NCBI GenBank assembly: GCA_028751055.1
Contig: JAQZDD010000025.1
Location: 1-8,806, forward strand
Source: Euryarchaeota archaeon Ods04
Lineage (GTDB): Archaea; Halobacteriota; Halobacteria; Halobacteriales; Halorutilaceae
Direction: 5' to 3'
DNA: 8,806 nucleotides
Position 1 is the first letter of the stretch. Each line of letters begins with the position of its first letter. The translations under genes were made by a program, and so were the position numbers. The notes beneath the pieces are model-generated. The model was not told the DNA's origin, searched no databases, and was given only the letters and a program-made list of their open reading frames with translations. Positions 1 through 6,079 of this stretch are shown piece after piece.

Positions 1-75
1 CTCGCCGACGAAGTCGAGGAGGTAGACGAGACGCCTGACGCAGACGCGCTTCTCATGGAGGCGCGATCCGCATGA
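1..75 (+). CDS. C-terminal tail of a probable replication protein A (RPA) subunit (partial)
   Basis: The last 24 codons and a TGA stop of a gene that begins outside the window. The visible peptide is acidic, starts LADEVEEVDETPDADALL and ends MEARSA. The identity is inferred from the neighbour: in haloarchaea the RPA-associated protein gene (COG3390) normally sits directly behind an RPA single-stranded-DNA-binding subunit gene (rpa-rpap pairs). The stop overlaps the next start as ATGA, so the two are probably translated from one mRNA and coupled. The window's only GATC (65-68) is in these codons. No OB-fold residues are visible in the fragment, so the name rests on context alone. Confidence 0.55.
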   Translation, partial: LADEVEEVDETPDADALLMEARSA

Positions 76-620
76 GCACCGAGATGCGCCGCGAGGTTGC
101 GAAGCGCGTCTTCGCGGGCGAGTTCCGCGACGCCTCGCACACGTTCAAGGAGTCCGACGAGGAGCGCGCGCCCACCTACCTCCTCCTGCCGACGGGCGAG
201 AAGGCGAACCGCGTCTTCGTCGTCGGCACGCTGACTGAGAAGGAGGACATAGGCACGGAGTCGGAGTACTGGAAGGCGCGCGTCGTCGACCCTACGGGGA
301 CTTTTCTGGTCTACGCGGGACAGTACCAGCCCGAAGCCGTGGACGTAATCAGGGACGTAGAGCCGCCGGAGTACGTCGCTGTCGTCGGAAAGCCCGACAC
401 GTACGAACCCGACGGCGAGGACGGCGACGTTATCACGTCGGTGCGCCCCGAGTCCGTTACGGTCGTAGACGCCGACACGCGTGACCGTTGGATTGCCGAG
501 ACGGCGGAAAGGACGCTCGAACGTATCGAGGGCGGCGACAGACGTGAGGAGGCACGCGACGTGTACGGCGAACACGACTACAGACGCGTCGTGACGGAAG
601 CGTTGGAGAATCTGGAGTAG
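72..620 (+). CDS. RPA-associated protein (COG3390 family, Rpap3-like)
   Basis: A 182-residue acidic soluble protein that I recognise as the haloarchaeal RPA-associated family. Family members are encoded with an RPA subunit and work with it in single-stranded DNA binding during replication and repair; that role is family knowledge. Visible hallmarks are a helical N-terminus (REVAKRVFAGEF, about 7-18), then an OB-fold-like beta region at about 35-130 with VFVVGTLTE (48-56), a W-containing strand followed by VVDPTGTFLVYAGQYQP (71-87) and YVAVVGKP (101-108). The C-terminus is helical and charged (about 138-182). The ATG overlaps the upstream TGA, and GGAGG at 57-61, ten bases before the ATG, can act as Shine-Dalgarno, so this start is well supported. 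The closest relatives are probably the Rpap3 type (second gene of an rpa3-rpap3 pair), but I cannot separate Rpap1 from Rpap3 with certainty. Confidence 0.85.
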   Translation: MSTEMRREVAKRVFAGEFRDASHTFKESDEERAPTYLLLPTGEKANRVFVVGTLTEKEDIGTESEYWKARVVDPTGTFLVYAGQYQPEAVDVIRDVEPPEYVAVVGKPDTYEPDGEDGDVITSVRPESVTVVDADTRDRWIAETAERTLERIEGGDRREEARDVYGEHDYRRVVTEALENLE

Positions 621-799
621 AGCAGGCGGACGGCGGTACAGGCATCCACTTTTTCGAGATTCGTACTCTGCCGAGCGTCGGCATGAATAGAAGTATCTTC
701 GGCGGATAACCCGACGGACACATAATGATAAACGCCGTTGGCGCGTTCCTTATCTCTATGTAGGACACCGCAACCCGGCAGGGCGACGTATCTATCTCC
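621..799 (+). promoter_or_regulatory. Intergenic region: possible T-tract terminator, promoter of the PrsW gene, tiny upstream ORF
   Basis: A 179-nt gap between the RPA-associated gene and the PrsW gene. A five-T run (650-654) about 30 nt after the stop could end the upstream transcript. An AT-rich stretch at 685-697 (gaatagaagtatc) is a possible TATA region. A 12-codon ORF starts at ATG 725 and stops at TAG 763 (peptide MINAVGAFLISM). A second AT-rich stretch at 747-757 (ttccttatctc) precedes the PrsW ATG by about 45 nt. The PrsW start has no convincing Shine-Dalgarno. I see no protein-coding continuation on either strand. Promoter assignments are inferences from spacing only. Confidence 0.3.
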
Positions 800-1735
800 A
801 TGGGAACAACGGATACGCGCGCCTCTGTCGACGCGCAGACCAACCGCGGCTTCGCTCACCGTGCGTACCGAGAGCGTTTTCCTACCAGACTGTTCGCGGT
901 CTTGGGTGTCGTGTTTCTCGCCTACGTCGTCCTCTCCGACAGCGTTCTCTCGACCCTCGTCCTTACGAGACCTGATGCCGTCCCCGTCGTAGTCATGGCG
1001 GCTACTGCGTCGGCTGTACCCGCGTCGCTCCTTGCGGTCTACGTCTGGTTCTCCGACCCCGGTGAGAGGCTCTCGGTCAGCCTCCTCTTAGCGGCTTTCT
1101 GTCTTGGTGCCGTCGTTACCGTCTTGGCGGGTAGGCTCAACACGACCGCGCTCGGCTGGTTCGAAGCCCTGCCGTTCCTCGGAACCGTCCTTTTCTTCTT
1201 CCTCGTCGTCGGTCCCGTCGAGGAAGGTCTGAAGATACTCGCCGTCTACCTCCTGCCGGTCGACGCGTGGCTAGAAACCGCGTTACAGTACGCCGTAGTA
1301 GGTGCTTTCGTAGGTCTCGGATTCGCGTTCGTCGAGAACCTGATATACGTCACGTCTAACGCGGTCTTCGGATGGGAGACCGCCGCCGGTGCGGCTTTCG
1401 GAAGGTCGAGCGTAGCACCCTTGCACGTCGTTCTCACAGCGGTCGCAGGCTACTACGTCGGAAAGGCAAGACTCAACATGGCTAGCTCCGGCACCGGCAG
1501 GAACATCGTAGCCTCCGCAGTCGGTTACGCCACGGTCGTCAAGGCTGTCGCGGCGGTCGCACTGGCGCACGCGACGTACAACACGCTCATATCCGGTCTC
1601 GCGTCGGGTTCGTCGGTACCCGTTGACGGCGAAGTCGCCACAGTCGTCGTAGTCGTCGGATTCTTCCTCGTCATCATCTACGTTCTGGAGAGCAGGCTAC
1701 GCGAGGGTATACGTGAGCACAGGGGGACAGGCTAA
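800..1735 (+). CDS. PrsW-family intramembrane metalloprotease
   Basis: A 311-residue polytopic membrane protein with the PrsW-family signature. Predicted membrane segments lie at roughly 30-50, 61-84, 90-110, 123-150, 161-186, 204-222, 236-266 and 279-296, which fits the usual eight-helix fold. Family motifs appear in order: EExxK as EEGLK (141-145), FxxxEN as FAFVEN (175-180), a histidine in PLHVVLTAVAGYYVGKA (H209), and LAHATYN (H257, N261). The paired glutamates and histidines are the proposed metal and catalytic residues. Bacillus subtilis PrsW cleaves the anti-sigma factor RsiW; archaeal substrates are unknown and none is apparent nearby. ATG 800 is used because no other ATG or GTG lies in frame before the first membrane helix. 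The C-terminal tail (297-311) is charged and probably cytosolic. The gene ends 76 nt before the PEBP gene and may or may not be cotranscribed with it. Confidence 0.88.
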   Translation: MGTTDTRASVDAQTNRGFAHRAYRERFPTRLFAVLGVVFLAYVVLSDSVLSTLVLTRPDAVPVVVMAATASAVPASLLAVYVWFSDPGERLSVSLLLAAFCLGAVVTVLAGRLNTTALGWFEALPFLGTVLFFFLVVGPVEEGLKILAVYLLPVDAWLETALQYAVVGAFVGLGFAFVENLIYVTSNAVFGWETAAGAAFGRSSVAPLHVVLTAVAGYYVGKARLNMASSGTGRNIVASAVGYATVVKAVAAVALAHATYNTLISGLASGSSVPVDGEVATVVVVVGFFLVIIYVLESRLREGIREHRGTG

Positions 1736-1799
1736 CCGTCTCGTGCGCGAACGTCTGTACGCGTAAGAAAGAAGTGGTACGTCGAACAACTGCAGGGAT

Positions 1800-1805
1800 G
1801 GAGGT
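1800..1805 (+). promoter_or_regulatory. Shine-Dalgarno site of the PEBP gene
   Basis: GGAGGT ends six bases before ATG 1812. It fixes that start over the out-of-frame ATG at 1798 and shows that the message has a leader. Most other starts in this window lack such a site. Confidence 0.7.
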
Positions 1806-1811
1806 ACAACC

Positions 1812-2330
1812 ATGGGAACAGTACTCAACGGCGACGTAGAACAGAAAGGCGACCTGTCTCTGACGAGTCCCGACTTCGAAGACGGCGGACGCCTGCCTGA
1901 CTCTGCAGGGTACGCGAACGAGAACCGTAGCCCGCGCTTAGAAGTCGACGGAGTGCCCGACGACGCGGAGACGCTCGTTCTTGTATGCGACGACCCTGAC
2001 GCACAGCCTGTCGCGGGGCACACGTGGGTGCACTGGGCTGTCTGGGACATAGACGCGTCGGTCGACGCCTTCCCCGAAGGCTGGGACGGAAGCGGCGCGA
2101 CCGTGGGATACAACGACTTCTTGGAACAGGGCTACGGAGGACCGTCGCCTCCCGAGGGAACCGGGACGCACGGCTACAGGTTCAAGCTTCTCGCGCTCGA
2201 CTCGTCGCTCGGCGTCCCCGAGTACACCCGCATCGAGCGTCTAGGTAGCGCGATAGCGATGAACGCGCAGGTGCTGGCGTCGACACAGATAGTCGGCGAG
2301 TACGACCCTGACCAAGGAACTGCGTTCTGA
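1812..2330 (+). CDS. YbhB/YbcL-type PEBP (Raf kinase inhibitor-like) protein
   Basis: A 172-residue soluble protein of the phosphatidylethanolamine-binding protein superfamily, prokaryotic YbhB/YbcL branch. The ligand-pocket motifs are all present: CDDPDA (59-64, matching the family D-P-D-A-P strand), HWAVWDI (74-80) and YGGPSPP followed by GTGTHGYRF (108-124), with H120 as the second pocket histidine. SPDFEDGGRLP (19-29) and the NRSPRLE segment (38-44) match the family N-terminus (usually NxSP followed by L). Length is normal and there is no signal peptide, so it is probably cytosolic. The PEBP fold binds anionic ligands, but the physiological role in archaea is unknown, and the Raf name carries no functional meaning here. 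A strong GGAGGT precedes the start. The GIDE-like gene follows after 15 nt, so the two are probably one operon. Confidence 0.9.
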   Translation: MGTVLNGDVEQKGDLSLTSPDFEDGGRLPDSAGYANENRSPRLEVDGVPDDAETLVLVCDDPDAQPVAGHTWVHWAVWDIDASVDAFPEGWDGSGATVGYNDFLEQGYGGPSPPEGTGTHGYRFKLLALDSSLGVPEYTRIERLGSAIAMNAQVLASTQIVGEYDPDQGTAF

Positions 2331-2345
2331 GAGAGGGAGAGACGG

Positions 2346-3434
2346 GTGTCTCTCTTCTTCTCAGTTGGCGTCCTTGCTGTCGGTGGAGTCCTCGGATACG
2401 GCTACGTCAGCCGCGGCGTCGATAGATGGCGGATAGGTAGCCGTGTAGCGTCGAAGGACACCGACGCAGTCGCTTCGATAGCACCCGGCTTCGTCGAGGT
2501 TGAGGGGACGGTCGAATCGGTCGAAGGGCAGACGGAGGAGTCGCCTTTCACGGACGAGGAGGTTGTGTGTGCCGACAGGGAGATAGAGGAGGTCGTTAGG
2601 AAGACCAGCAGGGTGAACGTCGGCACGACAAGGAGGAGACGCGGCACCGGACGTAGCAGACGACGTGGTCGGAGGAGGAGAAACAGAACCAAGAGAGAGT
2701 GGAAGACCGTACACTCCGAGGAGGTGCGCAACCCGTTTCTGGTGGACGACGGCTCCGGAAAGGTACTCGTCGAACCCGAGGATGCGACGTTGATTCTCGA
2801 CAGGGCACGTGAACCGACGGTAACCACGTCTTCTTTCGGCGGTCTTCCCGACGAACTGCGCGAGTACGAGGAGTCGTGCGGTGTGACGCCAGCCGACGCT
2901 GGCGGCATCTCGCTCTTCGGCAGACAGATAACCAAACAGAAACGCAGGTACAGACGCGACGTTCTCAAGGAGGGCGACACCGTCTACGTTCAGGGCGAGG
3001 CGAGACGCACGGAGGAAAGGGACGCTCCGGCACGGCACGTCATCGGAGACACTGACGAGGAGGACGCGGGATACGTCGGCGACGAAGCCACCTCCGAACA
3101 GAGCGGCTTTCTCGGTGCAGTCAGCTTCGGCGGTAACACGGACGCGGGCGACGCTGGCACTAACACCGACCTCCTGATATCCGACATCGAGGGTTCGCGT
3201 CTCGCACGCCGCCGGTACACGGGCGGGGCACTCGTCGCAGTCGGCTTGTTCGTCTTCGCTGTGTCGTCGCTCGGTCTTCTCGCCGAGTTCGGCGTCGCGC
3301 CGTTGACCGGTGCCTCTCTCTGGACGAGCTTATCCGCCGTCGTCTTCGGCGCGGTTCTCGGCGTCTTCCTCGTTCTCCTCCGCCGTCTCTGGCTATCGGC
3401 ACGTATGAGGTACCACGGCTGGACAGGCGGCTGA
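2346..3434 (+). CDS. GIDE/BAM-domain-like membrane protein with an arginine-rich tract
   Basis: A 362-residue membrane protein. Helix 1 is at 3-20; a long soluble region (about 21-290) is followed by two C-terminal helices (293-314 and 324-348). The region at about 48-225 resembles the GIDE/BAM domain of MUL1 E3 ligases and its prokaryotic relatives: GxVEVEGTVE (48-57), a cysteine strand (VVCADREIEEV, 73-83), then EWKTVHSEE (118-126), PFLVDDGSGKVLVEPEDA (130-147) and DTVYVQGEA (211-219). There is no RING finger or cysteine cluster, so ubiquitin ligase activity is not implied. Residues 96-117 hold 14 arginines and a lysine inside the domain, at a loop position, in an otherwise acidic protein. 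The start is GTG, chosen because it puts the first helix at the N-terminus and follows a purine-rich stretch (2331-2341). It sits 15 nt after the PEBP stop, suggesting cotranscription. Function is unknown. Confidence 0.7.
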   Translation: MSLFFSVGVLAVGGVLGYGYVSRGVDRWRIGSRVASKDTDAVASIAPGFVEVEGTVESVEGQTEESPFTDEEVVCADREIEEVVRKTSRVNVGTTRRRRGTGRSRRRGRRRRNRTKREWKTVHSEEVRNPFLVDDGSGKVLVEPEDATLILDRAREPTVTTSSFGGLPDELREYEESCGVTPADAGGISLFGRQITKQKRRYRRDVLKEGDTVYVQGEARRTEERDAPARHVIGDTDEEDAGYVGDEATSEQSGFLGAVSFGGNTDAGDAGTNTDLLISDIEGSRLARRRYTGGALVAVGLFVFAVSSLGLLAEFGVAPLTGASLWTSLSAVVFGAVLGVFLVLLRRLWLSARMRYHGWTGG

Positions 3435-3458
3435 CCGACGGCTGACGTATGAACGCGT

Positions 3459-4385
3459 CTATCCGACCGGCTCGAAGCCCTCTGTCGTCCTCTCTCCGTC
3501 CCTTATCTCTTCGAGACAGTAGACGACACCGGGCTGGTGCGCCGCGCCGACGATTAGATGCACCTCCTCGTCTTCGACGTTGTGGTAGACAGCGTACTCC
3601 GCCATACGTTCGTTTCTCGCGTGCGTGAATATCTCTATCTCAAGGTCATGCATGCGCATCCAGTCGGATTCGAGCGGCTGTGGAAGCAGGTTGCGTCTGT
3701 AGTACGTCTGTAGCTCGTCAAGACGCTCGGGGTTACGTGCTACTTGGCGTGTCAGCCTGAACGACTCGAAGTCGTCGCCTTTCGAAACCTCGGCGTGGCT
3801 CGTCAGAAAGCTCGACGCAACGTCGCCAACGGCGTCCGCGAAGCCCTCGCCGTAGACGACAGTACCCGACTTGACTAGCGCGAAGACCGAGTCGCGGAGC
3901 CTCGAACGCAGACTTTCGATGTCGTCCGCGCCCCGCGAGGCAGGCGCGCTCTCGGAGCTACCGAGTTCGTCGACCTTATCCTTCGACCAGCTGTAGTCGT
4001 CCATCTCGCAGACGCCGGCGAGGTCGTCGAAGTACATACGGCGTATTCCCTGTTCGCAGTAGACGGTCACACCGTCGCCGTAGCCCGAGACGTGTTCGCG
4101 CAGAAACTCGCGCTCCTCGTCTGTGCCTGCGTGCGTGATTCCGTGGACGTGGAAGTCGTGTCCGTTCACCGTAACGCAGTCCCCCGGAAGGCTGTCATCC
4201 CCGTCGTACGACGACTCGAACCAGCCGTCGTGGTACTCACGCCAGACACGTTTGGCTTCGAAGTAAGCCTCGTGCGCCGTCTCGGTACCGAGTATATCAG
4301 CAAGCTCCGAAACCGACTCCGCCGAACGTATGCCGTCGACTACACCGTCTCGGTCATGGGGCGCGGAGCGGCTCCCTGACGGCAT
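3459..4385 (-). CDS. TraB/PrgY/TIKI-superfamily-like protein, divergent and soluble
   Basis: A 308-residue acidic protein without membrane segments. I assign it tentatively to the TraB/TIKI (EreA/ChaN-like) superfamily from the motif order: a first GxxH as GITH (82-85), a glutamate-arginine strand (VYCEQGIRR, 108-116, like the family VELxxxR), an R-N-x-x-M element (HARNERMAEY, 255-264) and a second GxxH as VGAAHQPGV (279-287), the usual end of the fold. Paired GxxH motifs with an intervening E and RN are the proposed active site of TIKI metalloproteases, so a metal-dependent hydrolase is possible but unproven. The middle (145-240) is not recognised. Bacterial and eukaryotic TIKI proteins are often membrane-attached; this one is not. 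It converges on the GIDE-like gene with 24 nt between stops. A TATA-like box lies about 28 nt before the ATG and no Shine-Dalgarno is seen, so the transcript is probably leaderless. Confidence 0.55.
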   Translation of the reverse strand: MPSGSRSAPHDRDGVVDGIRSAESVSELADILGTETAHEAYFEAKRVWREYHDGWFESSYDGDDSLPGDCVTVNGHDFHVHGITHAGTDEEREFLREHVSGYGDGVTVYCEQGIRRMYFDDLAGVCEMDDYSWSKDKVDELGSSESAPASRGADDIESLRSRLRDSVFALVKSGTVVYGEGFADAVGDVASSFLTSHAEVSKGDDFESFRLTRQVARNPERLDELQTYYRRNLLPQPLESDWMRMHDLEIEIFTHARNERMAEYAVYHNVEDEEVHLIVGAAHQPGVVYCLEEIRDGERTTEGFEPVG

Positions 4386-4405
4386 TATGTCCAGTATAGG
4401 CGATG

Positions 4406-4420
4406 AAAATACAATAAGTT
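4406..4420 (-). promoter_or_regulatory. TATA-like box of the TraB-like gene
   Basis: On the minus strand this reads aacttattgtatttt. It is the most AT-rich spot of the intergenic region and is centred about 28 nt before ATG 4385. That spacing places the transcript start at or next to the ATG, so a leaderless message is likely. Confidence 0.5.
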
Positions 4421-4437
4421 TGTGGGTAGATTGCGTC

Positions 4438-4466
4438 TGTCAGTACGTTCGCCCAGCACGCTGACA
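4438..4466 (-). repeat. Weak inverted repeat downstream of the SDR gene
   Basis: TGTCAG (4438-4443) and CTGACA (4461-4466) form a 6-bp stem with a 17-nt loop, 18 nt after the SDR stop. No T-run follows in the SDR direction. It could be a transcript end or processing signal, or it could be chance. Confidence 0.2.
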
Positions 4467-4483
4467 TAAGCCTGCGGCTCTTC

Positions 4484-5245
4484 TCAGCTTATCGAGAATC
4501 CGCCGTCTATGACGAGAGCGTGTCCCGTGACGAAAGAAGACTCGTCGCTCGCCAAGAACAGGATGGGGTCAGCGACCTCCTTCGGTTCGCCGAGACGTTT
4601 GAGCGGGTACTCCTCGGAGATTTTCTCGCGCGCCTCCTCGGGGTCGTCGAAGCTCGCCAAGAACTGCTCAAGCAGACGTGTGTCGGTGAAGCCGGGACAG
4701 ACGAGGTTCGCGCGTACGCCGAAAGGTCCCGCCTCCGCAGCGACTGTCCGCGTCAGGTTCAGGACGGCACCCTTCGTGACCGAGTACGTCGCCTGCTTCG
4801 GGAAGCCGAGTATGCTCGCAAGCGAACCGACGTTGACGATGGCGCCCGAACCCTGCTCCTTCATATGCGGAAGAACGGCTTGACAGCCGTTCCAGACGCC
4901 CATCAAGTTGACGCCCATCACGTAGTCGCGGACGGAGTCGCTTATGTCTTCGATGTACGCCGAGGGATGCCCGACACCGGCGTTGTTCACCAGAACGTCG
5001 ATGCCGTGCTCCTCCGCAACGGTGTCTACGACCTCGCCGAACTCTTCGCGTTCGGTAACGTCGAGTCTGTGGAACTCCGCGCCCGCGCCATCGTCCTCGA
5101 TAGCTTCGACTACCTCCTCGCCCGAACCCGAGTCAACGTCGGTAACGACGACGTACGCGCCCTCCTCGGCGCAACGCTCCGCAGTCTTCCTGCCTATGCC
5201 CGACGCCGCTCCGGTTATCAGTACCGTCTTGTCTTCGAGACGCAT
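4484..5245 (-). CDS. Short-chain dehydrogenase/reductase (SDR, classical type)
   Basis: A 253-residue classical SDR oxidoreductase, NAD(P)-dependent, with a complete active site. The Rossmann motif TGAASGIG is at 11-18. D36 ends the second strand (VVVTDVD), which favours NAD(H) over NADP(H). LDV is at 61-63 and NNAG at 87-90. The catalytic tetrad is N113, S141, Y154 and K158 (YSVTK), with PGF at 184-186 and the C-terminal GHALVIDGGFS typical of FabG/glucose-dehydrogenase-like SDRs. The substrate cannot be read from sequence. The start is MRLEDKTVLITG at 5245. A longer reading frame to 5374 would add 43 residues unlike the family and run across the divergent promoter and into the methyltransferase gene. 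A TATA-like box about 25 nt upstream supports a leaderless transcript from 5245. It is divergent from the methyltransferase gene. Confidence 0.92.
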   Translation of the reverse strand: MRLEDKTVLITGAASGIGRKTAERCAEEGAYVVVTDVDSGSGEEVVEAIEDDGAGAEFHRLDVTEREEFGEVVDTVAEEHGIDVLVNNAGVGHPSAYIEDISDSVRDYVMGVNLMGVWNGCQAVLPHMKEQGSGAIVNVGSLASILGFPKQATYSVTKGAVLNLTRTVAAEAGPFGVRANLVCPGFTDTRLLEQFLASFDDPEEAREKISEEYPLKRLGEPKEVADPILFLASDESSFVTGHALVIDGGFSIS

Positions 5246-5263
5246 GGGACAAGTTTGAGAGGT

Positions 5264-5275
5264 GTTAACATAAAG
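5264..5275 (-). promoter_or_regulatory. TATA-like box of the SDR gene
   Basis: On the minus strand ctttatgttaac is centred about 25 nt before ATG 5245, the usual archaeal TATA distance for a transcript that starts at the ATG. It also contains the palindrome GTTAAC (5264-5269). It supports the shorter SDR start. Confidence 0.6.
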
Positions 5276-5321
5276 CCTGTCCAGTCGTACGCCTGAGTGG
5301 AAGGACGCGTTTCGTCCGCAG

Positions 5322-5331
5322 TAGATTTTTG
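5322..5331 (+). promoter_or_regulatory. TATA-like box of the methyltransferase gene
   Basis: The sequence tagatttttg is centred about 28 nt before the GTG at 5355. It lies back to back with the SDR box, about 55 nt away, so the 109-nt gap carries both promoters. It fits a leaderless transcript beginning near the GTG. Confidence 0.55.
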
Positions 5332-5354
5332 CGTCTCGAAGCCGTCGAACTTCT

Positions 5355-6056
5355 GTGTCTCCTGTGACCGACAAAGAACGCGGGTTCCCCGACGCAGGTC
5401 TGACGAAGGAAGAAGCCGTCGCAGTCTACGACAGGCTCGCACCCGTCTACGGAGTCTGGGGCGCGCTGTTCGAGTCGCGCGCAGCCGATAGGTCGCTCGA
5501 ACTCTCCCTGCCGGAAGACGCGACCGACGAGGACGTACTGGAGGTCGGCGTCGGAACCGGCGACTTCTTCGGGCGTCTTGTCGACGCGAACCCCGACGGA
5601 AGAAACGTCGGCGTCGACATCTCGCGGCGTATGGCAGAACGTACGAGGGCGCGCATGGTACGTAAATCTAAGAACCTCGACGCTGACTGGCAAGTGGCGC
5701 GCGCAGACGCCTTCGCGCTCCCTTTCGACGACGACAGCTTCGACTTGGTGGTGTGTCAGTACGTCTTAGACCTGATTCCCGCTGACGGCTTCGCGCCTCT
5801 CCTTGACGAACTCCGGCGCGTTCTACGGTACGACGGACGCCTCTCGACCGTGACGCTCGCGCCTTCCGACGGCGTGCTACCGCGTCTTCTTGGATTTCTT
5901 CACCGTCTCTCGCCAAAACTCGTCGGCGGCTGTCGTCCCGTACCCGTAAAGGAGATACTCGAAGACAACGGCTTCAGGATACGTGAGAGCGAGACGGTGC
6001 GCCAGCTCGGACTTCCGTCGGATGTCGTCGTCGCTGTGCCTTACGACTATGGATAA
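5355..6056 (+). CDS. Class I SAM-dependent methyltransferase (UbiE/Methyltransf_11 type)
   Basis: A 233-residue protein with a full class I Rossmann methyltransferase fold. The lead-in VYDRLAPVYGVW (24-35) is typical of UbiE/COQ5-like enzymes. SAM motif I is VLEVGVGTGDF (61-71), D88 in VGVDIS ends strand 2 and would bind the ribose, and ADAFALPFDDDSFDLV (117-132) is motif II/III. ELRRVLRYDGRL (152-163) is the usual helix before strand 5. Haloarchaea need a demethylmenaquinone methyltransferase, and this is a candidate for such a quinone or lipid methylation, but the substrate is not shown. The start is GTG 5355, which fits the TATA-like box; GTG 5364 is an alternative that would shorten it by three residues. 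It converges on pckA with 23 nt between stops. The last residues (AVPYDYG) look complete. Confidence 0.88.
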   Translation: MSPVTDKERGFPDAGLTKEEAVAVYDRLAPVYGVWGALFESRAADRSLELSLPEDATDEDVLEVGVGTGDFFGRLVDANPDGRNVGVDISRRMAERTRARMVRKSKNLDADWQVARADAFALPFDDDSFDLVVCQYVLDLIPADGFAPLLDELRRVLRYDGRLSTVTLAPSDGVLPRLLGFLHRLSPKLVGGCRPVPVKEILEDNGFRIRESETVRQLGLPSDVVVAVPYDYG

Positions 6057-6079
6057 GCAGAAGCTGTGGATGTTTCCTA

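Noticed and set aside
2361..3038. Minus-strand open frame (225 codons) opposite the GIDE-like gene
   Set aside because: No motifs; the plus-strand frame has membrane helices and the domain pattern, and joins the PEBP operon.
2346..3434. Reading the GIDE-like protein as a RING-type E3 ubiquitin ligase
   Set aside because: There is no C-terminal cysteine/histidine cluster; only the GIDE/BAM-like region and membrane helices are visible.
4520..5296. Plus-strand open frame (258 codons) opposite the SDR gene
   Set aside because: Antisense shadow; the SDR on the other strand has a complete N-S-Y-K active site.
5246..5374. N-terminal extension of the SDR to a start at 5374
   Set aside because: The extra 43 residues do not resemble an SDR N-terminus, cross the TATA-like box of the SDR itself and overlap the methyltransferase start.
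6057..6079. Bidirectional terminator between the methyltransferase gene and pckA
   Set aside because: The 23-nt gap has no convincing stem-loop and no T-run on either strand.
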